NCBI RefSeq assembly: GCF_000214355.1 | Contig: NC_015577.1 | Location: 2,843,389-2,907,388 of the forward strand | Source of the DNA: Leadbettera azotonutricia ZAS-9 | GTDB lineage: Bacteria; Spirochaetota; Spirochaetia; Treponematales; Breznakiellaceae | DNA: 64,000 bases | Direction: 5' to 3' | Shown here: in pieces, positions 59,827 to 64,000 of the stretch | Layout of the letters: every line of letters begins with the position of its first letter | Position numbering within the stretch: position 1 is the stretch's first letter | Translations under genes and position numbers: made by a program | The notes under the pieces: model-generated | What the model saw: only the letters and a program-made list of their open reading frames with translations | Told to the model about the DNA's origin: nothing | Database searches by the model: none

Positions 59827-59840
59827 TAGCCATGTGGCTA
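59827..59840. promoter_or_regulatory. Palindromic operator candidate TAGCCA-TG-TGGCTA
   Basis: A 6-bp dyad preceded by a run of T, 25 bases upstream of the -35 of the 59.9-kb operon. It matches the dyad at 25021-25034 except for the two central bases. Confidence 0.4.
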
Positions 59841-59864
59841 TTACCGAAAAAACTACATAAAGCG

Positions 59865-59893
59865 TTGAGCAATCCACATTATTAAGCTATTCT
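59865..59893 (+). promoter_or_regulatory. Promoter of the sensor/kinase/response-regulator operon
   Basis: TTGAGC (59865-59870), 17 bases, TATTCT (59888-59893), then 7 bases to the ATG at 59901; no ribosome site. Another probable leaderless start. Confidence 0.5.
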
Positions 59894-59900
59894 TCCCGCT

Positions 59901-62315
59901 ATGGGATTGATAAGTTCTCCAAAAGGCAGCAGGCAGCTTTGCTGGGCGGTGTGCATCGCCATTTTTGCGCTGTTCCTTGTGCTGGCAGCGTTCCATGTAC
60001 CTTCTTTCCGGGGCTATACCTGGGATCTTTCACCGGGGTATGGGCCGCAGCTTACCCCGGCGGAGTACGCCGAAAGCGCCTTCCCCGGCTTTTTATCTAC
60101 CCTGAAGGGCGACTATAGCGCCCAAAGCTTGCCTTGGGGCAGCGTGGTCTACGAGACAGCGGGCATACCCCTTTCTTCTATATATAAGGGCAGTGTCTTT
60201 CGTCCTGAATTTACCGCCACCGCCGTTATCGCCGTAAAAGGGGGCGCTGCTTCCGGCATAACCGGTTGGAAAAGCCTGCTTTCTGGTGATTACCCCGTAT
60301 CCCTCGATATCAAATTCCGCCCCAATTTGGAATATCTCGTCATGGCCATCGCCGCAGGGCTCGACACTCAACCGGGGTCAAAGGCCGCAGGTTCTTATAC
60401 CCAGGCAATTGCCCTGCTTAAAGAGCTCAAAAAGCAGGGCCGCCTTTCTGAAAACAATGCCGAAGCCCCGGTTGCCATAACCTTTGACTACCGGGCCAGA
60501 AGGGCGGCGGCAGCCCAACAGGCGGTAGCTATCGTTGTACCGGAAGAAGGCACCCTGTCGTATACGGTAGGCATCTTTAGCCCTTCGGGCGCTGCTGCCC
60601 TGAGCGAAGTAGACCAGAGCCGCCTTGTCAAAGAGGGCTACCTTTTGCCGGGGCAAATGCCCGGTAAAGCAATTGATGACATAAGCGAATTCAACAATGC
60701 TCTGCCGGGGATACGGGGTGCCTACAGCAGGCAGGTATTGGGGGAGCAGCTTTTTTCTACCGCCACGTATCAAGAACATCTGTTCTCGTATTTCGCCTTT
60801 ATCCTCATGCTGACGGCATGGTCTTGCTCATTCTATTACCGCATTGGCGAAGGGGAAACACGGCGGCAGTTTTTGGCAGTAAGCGCCCTCCTTCTTTTCT
60901 GGGTCACCTTAAGGATGATAAAGATTGAAGCCTTTAATGGCGATCTGGTGCGGTATCTTTGGTACCTGTTCTATATCCCCATGATTTTTATTCCCCTGCT
61001 GCTGTTCCGCATAGGGCTTTCAATCGGCGATCTCTTAAATGGAAAGAACAAGAAAACGTGGCAAGGGGTGTATCGGTTTTCTTTTTGGTTAAGCGTATTA
61101 CTGCTGCTTATGGTTTTTACCAACGACCTGCACCAGCTGGTTTTTTCCTTCCACAAGGGAGTAGACTATTTTGAAATATACGGGTATGGCGTTTTTTATT
61201 ATATTATCGCGTTCCGTGTTTTTTGTTTTGTTATTGCCTTTGTTATAATTGCGGTAGTTTCCACCTGGAAAAAAATTCGTGTTCCCCTTATACCTATGGC
61301 GCTGGTGTTCTGCTTTTTCATTTTCTGCAATGTGGGCTATGTGCTTTATATTCCTGTTATCAGGATATCTGAAATAACCTTGACCTATTCCTTTTCCGCT
61401 TTGGCCTTTATAGAAATTGCCCTCCAGTCGCGCCTTATCCCCAACAACATCAAATACGGCAGGCTCTTCCGTTCTGCCCCATGCAGCGTGCAGATATTCT
61501 CCGGCTTTGCGCTTGCCCAGGGGAGAGCCATAAAACCTGAGTATAAAACAGCCGCAGCAGGAATACTGCCTGCCGCTTTTTTTGAACAGCTAAAAAAAAT
61601 GGATAGCAAAAGCCCCCAGTCGATAGTAGTACCGGGCACTGAAAATATCCGGTATGACACGTACCCCATAACCGGGGGTATAGCTGTTGCAGGCATTAAT
61701 CTGGATAAGATTGTTACTCTTACTGCTACTTTAAAAGAATACAACAAACAGCTGGAAGAACAGAATATCCGCCTGCATGCAGCAGAACACATTAAAAGGG
61801 AAACTGCGGAAGTCAAGCACAAACACGCGGTGTACGCCGCCATAGATCAGATACTGAAAGAAAAATCCCATGAACTGCAAAAATTGCTCGACCTTTCCGA
61901 AGATCCCGGGGATGGTGAAAAGAAAAGCGCCCTGATCCGTCTTATGGTAAATTACTGTAAACGGCGGAGCGGCCTTGCCATCGCCTGCGCAGGGGGCGAG
62001 AAAGTTCATATTGCGGATCTCAGTATTATACTCGAAGAAGCCCTGCACGAAAGCGGTGTTTCAGGGGTTGCCCGTTTTTCCCGGGATTTTCTGCTCGACG
62101 CTGAAATAGCAGCAGAAGTGTACGACTATTTTGAGCAAACCTTGCGCCTCTTTATTACTGAAGGGAAAGGTAAAACAGGCGACAAATCCGTAGTAGTGTA
62201 TATGAAGGGCGAAGAGACGCATCTGGAATTCCGCATGGTAGAAAGCATATCCAATAAAGGAGATCTGCTCTTAAGGATATTCCCTTTGGACACAAAGGAA
62301 GAAAACCATGTATAG
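59901..62315 (+). CDS. Multi-TM sensor protein without a kinase core
   Basis: 804 residues. One N-terminal helix (about 12-33), an extracytoplasmic domain (about 35-292) with a periplasmic-binding-protein feel (DIKFRPNLEYLVMAIAAGLD), then seven membrane helices (about 293-505), the layout of 7TM sensor proteins. The cytoplasmic part (about 506-804) has a coiled coil (TATLKEYNKQLEEQNIRLHA, then HIKRETAEVKHKHAVYAAID). I see neither the N-box nor the G-boxes of a histidine-kinase ATPase. The next gene, overlapping by 8 bases, encodes the intact kinase, so this is probably the sensory partner of a split system. Confidence 0.75.
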   Translation: MGLISSPKGSRQLCWAVCIAIFALFLVLAAFHVPSFRGYTWDLSPGYGPQLTPAEYAESAFPGFLSTLKGDYSAQSLPWGSVVYETAGIPLSSIYKGSVFRPEFTATAVIAVKGGAASGITGWKSLLSGDYPVSLDIKFRPNLEYLVMAIAAGLDTQPGSKAAGSYTQAIALLKELKKQGRLSENNAEAPVAITFDYRARRAAAAQQAVAIVVPEEGTLSYTVGIFSPSGAAALSEVDQSRLVKEGYLLPGQMPGKAIDDISEFNNALPGIRGAYSRQVLGEQLFSTATYQEHLFSYFAFILMLTAWSCSFYYRIGEGETRRQFLAVSALLLFWVTLRMIKIEAFNGDLVRYLWYLFYIPMIFIPLLLFRIGLSIGDLLNGKNKKTWQGVYRFSFWLSVLLLLMVFTNDLHQLVFSFHKGVDYFEIYGYGVFYYIIAFRVFCFVIAFVIIAVVSTWKKIRVPLIPMALVFCFFIFCNVGYVLYIPVIRISEITLTYSFSALAFIEIALQSRLIPNNIKYGRLFRSAPCSVQIFSGFALAQGRAIKPEYKTAAAGILPAAFFEQLKKMDSKSPQSIVVPGTENIRYDTYPITGGIAVAGINLDKIVTLTATLKEYNKQLEEQNIRLHAAEHIKRETAEVKHKHAVYAAIDQILKEKSHELQKLLDLSEDPGDGEKKSALIRLMVNYCKRRSGLAIACAGGEKVHIADLSIILEEALHESGVSGVARFSRDFLLDAEIAAEVYDYFEQTLRLFITEGKGKTGDKSVVVYMKGEETHLEFRMVESISNKGDLLLRIFPLDTKEENHV

Positions 62316-63687
62316 CATGTACTTTCTTGCACCCTTTAGGGAACTTACCACCTTTATTTTTGCCCTGGCAGTGATTGTCCAATGCTTCCGTCTGTTTTTG
62401 CTGTTTACCGCTCATGAAAAATCGACGTTCCTTTCGAGGAAAGTTTTTGAAACGGCCTCGCTCTTTTACCTCTTTTTTTGGGGGGCAGCCTTTACTATCT
62501 TTTTGGAATACCTCAATGACGGCATCTTCTTAACCTTGCCTTTTACCGGACAATTTCTTAATTCTTATCCGTTTTTTCTTTTTATTGTGTTCAGCAATGC
62601 CCTTTTGGCGGTATCTGTTTTTTACCGGTGCTATCATGAAGTAAAGCAGCGACCTTTAAGCATAAACCGCCTGTCAGTTAAAGAAACCATTGACCACATG
62701 GGCTTAGGCGTTCTCTACGCTGACCTCAAAGGGAGGCCGGTACTGGTAAACAGCGCCATGCGCTCTATTCTTGTGCAGCTTGGGCTAAAAGGGAATATCA
62801 ATCTTGGGCAGCTCCGCGAACAGCTGACCCAGGGCATCGCCCTGGGCGATACTATTAAACTATCTTTTAGCAGTGATACTGCGAATAGTACCAGTTCCCA
62901 CTGGCTCTTTTCATTTGACATCATTAGTGTCAATGGCAGGCGCTATACCCAGGTGCTGGCGGCCGACATCACAGAGGAAGAAGAACTCAACCGCCAAATT
63001 GATAAGGCAAACCATACCCTGCAAGAACAAAGCGAGCATATAACCCTGGCAATAGACCAAATAGAAGAAACCGAAAAGGCGAAAGCCCTGCTCCATGCAA
63101 AAATGGATCTCCACGACCGCATGGGGCAGAGTATCGCCCTGCTTGGGCAAGCCCTCGCTCCAGGAGGCGGCGGAAGCGAAAAAATGGAAACCCTGCGCCC
63201 CCTTATCGCCGAGTTTACCGCCCTTGCATCTTTGAGCGGGGATTCAAGCGCAGAAGCAACGATACAAGAAAGCGAAGATCTCCTTCCTTTGGAAAAGTAC
63301 CGCGAGCTGGGAATCGGCATGCATATTGAGGGGAACGAGGCTCCCCCCGGTAGGTTGCCGCCCCTCACGCATCTGAGCGGAAACGCTGCCGCCGCCCTAA
63401 GCGCAATACTGCGCGAATGCATTACCAACGCCGTGCGCCATGCCGGCGCACGCAACATCTTTGCCCGCATCGAGGAAAAAGCAGATGCCCTTACCGTGAA
63501 AATTACCAACGATGGGCCTCTGGGCGGAACGAAAAGCAAGGACGGCGCCCTACCCTTCCATGAAGGAACTGGCATTCAAGGCATGCGCTTCCGTGCCGCC
63601 CAGGCAGGCGGCGAAGTAACTATAGAACAAGGCCCGCCCTTCACTGTTATAATCAACGTGCCCATAAAGGAATTACGCCATGATTAA
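62308..63687 (+). CDS. Membrane sensor histidine kinase (NarX/DesK type)
   Basis: 459 residues. Three N-terminal helices (about 10-33, 48-68, 83-105), a PAS-like region (about 130-220: MGLGVLYADLKGRPVLVNSA), and a coiled coil (about 225-262). The HisKA_3 dimerisation motif MDLHDRMGQSIALLGQAL carries the phosphoacceptor H269. An HATPase domain follows with N-box RECITNAVRHAGA (N374), G1 NDGP (401-404) and G2 GTGIQGMRFRA (420-430). HisKA_3 kinases pair with LuxR/NarL-type response regulators, which fits the next gene (8-base overlap). Confidence 0.9.
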   Translation: MYSMYFLAPFRELTTFIFALAVIVQCFRLFLLFTAHEKSTFLSRKVFETASLFYLFFWGAAFTIFLEYLNDGIFLTLPFTGQFLNSYPFFLFIVFSNALLAVSVFYRCYHEVKQRPLSINRLSVKETIDHMGLGVLYADLKGRPVLVNSAMRSILVQLGLKGNINLGQLREQLTQGIALGDTIKLSFSSDTANSTSSHWLFSFDIISVNGRRYTQVLAADITEEEELNRQIDKANHTLQEQSEHITLAIDQIEETEKAKALLHAKMDLHDRMGQSIALLGQALAPGGGGSEKMETLRPLIAEFTALASLSGDSSAEATIQESEDLLPLEKYRELGIGMHIEGNEAPPGRLPPLTHLSGNAAAALSAILRECITNAVRHAGARNIFARIEEKADALTVKITNDGPLGGTKSKDGALPFHEGTGIQGMRFRAAQAGGEVTIEQGPPFTVIINVPIKELRHD

Positions 63688-64000
63688 CCTGGTCATTGTC
63701 GAAGACCATGCCCTGCTGCAAGACACCCTTGCCAAATCTCTCCGCGCCGAAAAGGACATTACCGTCGCCGCCTGCATAGACGACGCCGACGACGCCCCTG
63801 CCCTTGTTGCCGCCCTCAAGCCCGATCTTGTGCTTATGGACGTCGTTACGGGCAAAGAAGCCGCGGGCAAGGGCAGCTTTTCCCCCCTCAAAAAGGCCAA
63901 CGGCATCGCCGTAGCCGCCCGTATCCACCGGGATCAGCCCGACGTCAAAATCATCATCATCACCGCCTACCCGGAAGTGAGCTTTATTGAGCAGGCAAAG
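63680..64000 (+). CDS. Response regulator, 5' part (cut by the window end)
   Basis: 107 codons are visible from the ATG at 63680, which overlaps the kinase stop by 8 bases. The receiver domain shows the acidic pair in NLVIVEDHALLQDTL (E8, D9), the phosphorylation site D54 in PDLVLMDVVTG and the later Thr in IIIITAYPEVSF. An insert GKGSFSPLKKANG between D54 and the next helix is unusual. The pairing with a HisKA_3 kinase predicts a LuxR-type DNA-binding domain beyond the window. No ribosome site of its own; coupled translation. Confidence 0.9.
   Translation, partial: MINLVIVEDHALLQDTLAKSLRAEKDITVAACIDDADDAPALVAALKPDLVLMDVVTGKEAAGKGSFSPLKKANGIAVAARIHRDQPDVKIIIITAYPEVSFIEQAK

Noticed and set aside
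59901..62315. Complete histidine kinase
   Set aside because: No N-box or G-box motifs in the cytoplasmic part; only the next gene has them.

Overview
The window reads as chromosome of a spirochaete of the Treponema group. The basis is a full-length cytoplasmic filament protein gene (cfpA) beside homologues of the treponemal Tp0750 and pallilysin (Tp0751) proteins, a CHASE2 adenylate cyclase, and a wealth of exported lipoproteins with BspA-like and GLUG-like repeats. The fairly GC-rich coding sequence and large lipoprotein repertoire suit the termite-gut treponemes (T. primitia / T. azotonutricia type) better than the host pathogens; the species is an inference.

Region 1 (1-16.7 kb) is housekeeping. 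It holds cfpA; a plus-strand trio (degenerate vWA protein, DHH phosphoesterase, pallilysin-related protein); a tightly packed minus-strand operon thiN-folD-folE2-membrane protein-miaB-LapA-like-SPOR protein; cca; a coaD, rpmF-acpP-rnc block; a plus-strand lipoprotein / HEAT-like / DUF362 trio; and tRNA-Glu(UUC).

Region 2 (16.7-37 kb) is almost wholly on the minus strand. It holds an internally duplicated orphan protein; the CHASE2 cyclase; an exported protein / beta-barrel / FecR / GLUG-lipoprotein operon; a seven-gene operon with zinc-ribbon, TPM-domain, stand-alone EF-Tu-domain-II and lipocalin-like proteins, which resembles the B. subtilis ydjG-ydjH partners of the PspA envelope-stress system; and two large BspA/chitobiase-type lipoproteins. 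The matching YdjI-like SPFH protein lies at 38.3-39.7 kb.

Region 3 (37-57 kb) is a lipoprotein factory. Constant N-termini are joined to variable C-terminal modules, with a 1.1-kb near-perfect tandem duplication, a gene remnant, shared C-terminal domains and recurrent spacer hairpins. Two related toxin-antitoxin islands (37.0-38.3 and 56.2-57.0 kb) sit around it. No transposase or CRISPR array was seen.

Region 4 (55.7-64 kb) is regulatory. It holds a small LuxR-type protein with twin 19-bp palindromes upstream; a sugar-binding lipoprotein in operon with a membrane-tethered LuxR regulator; and, divergent from these, a multi-TM sensor, a histidine kinase and a response regulator cut by the window end. 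A recurrent feature of the whole window is a good -10 hexamer only 6-7 bases before the start codon with no Shine-Dalgarno sequence, suggesting a class of leaderless mRNAs. No gene-free stretch exceeds about 300 bases.
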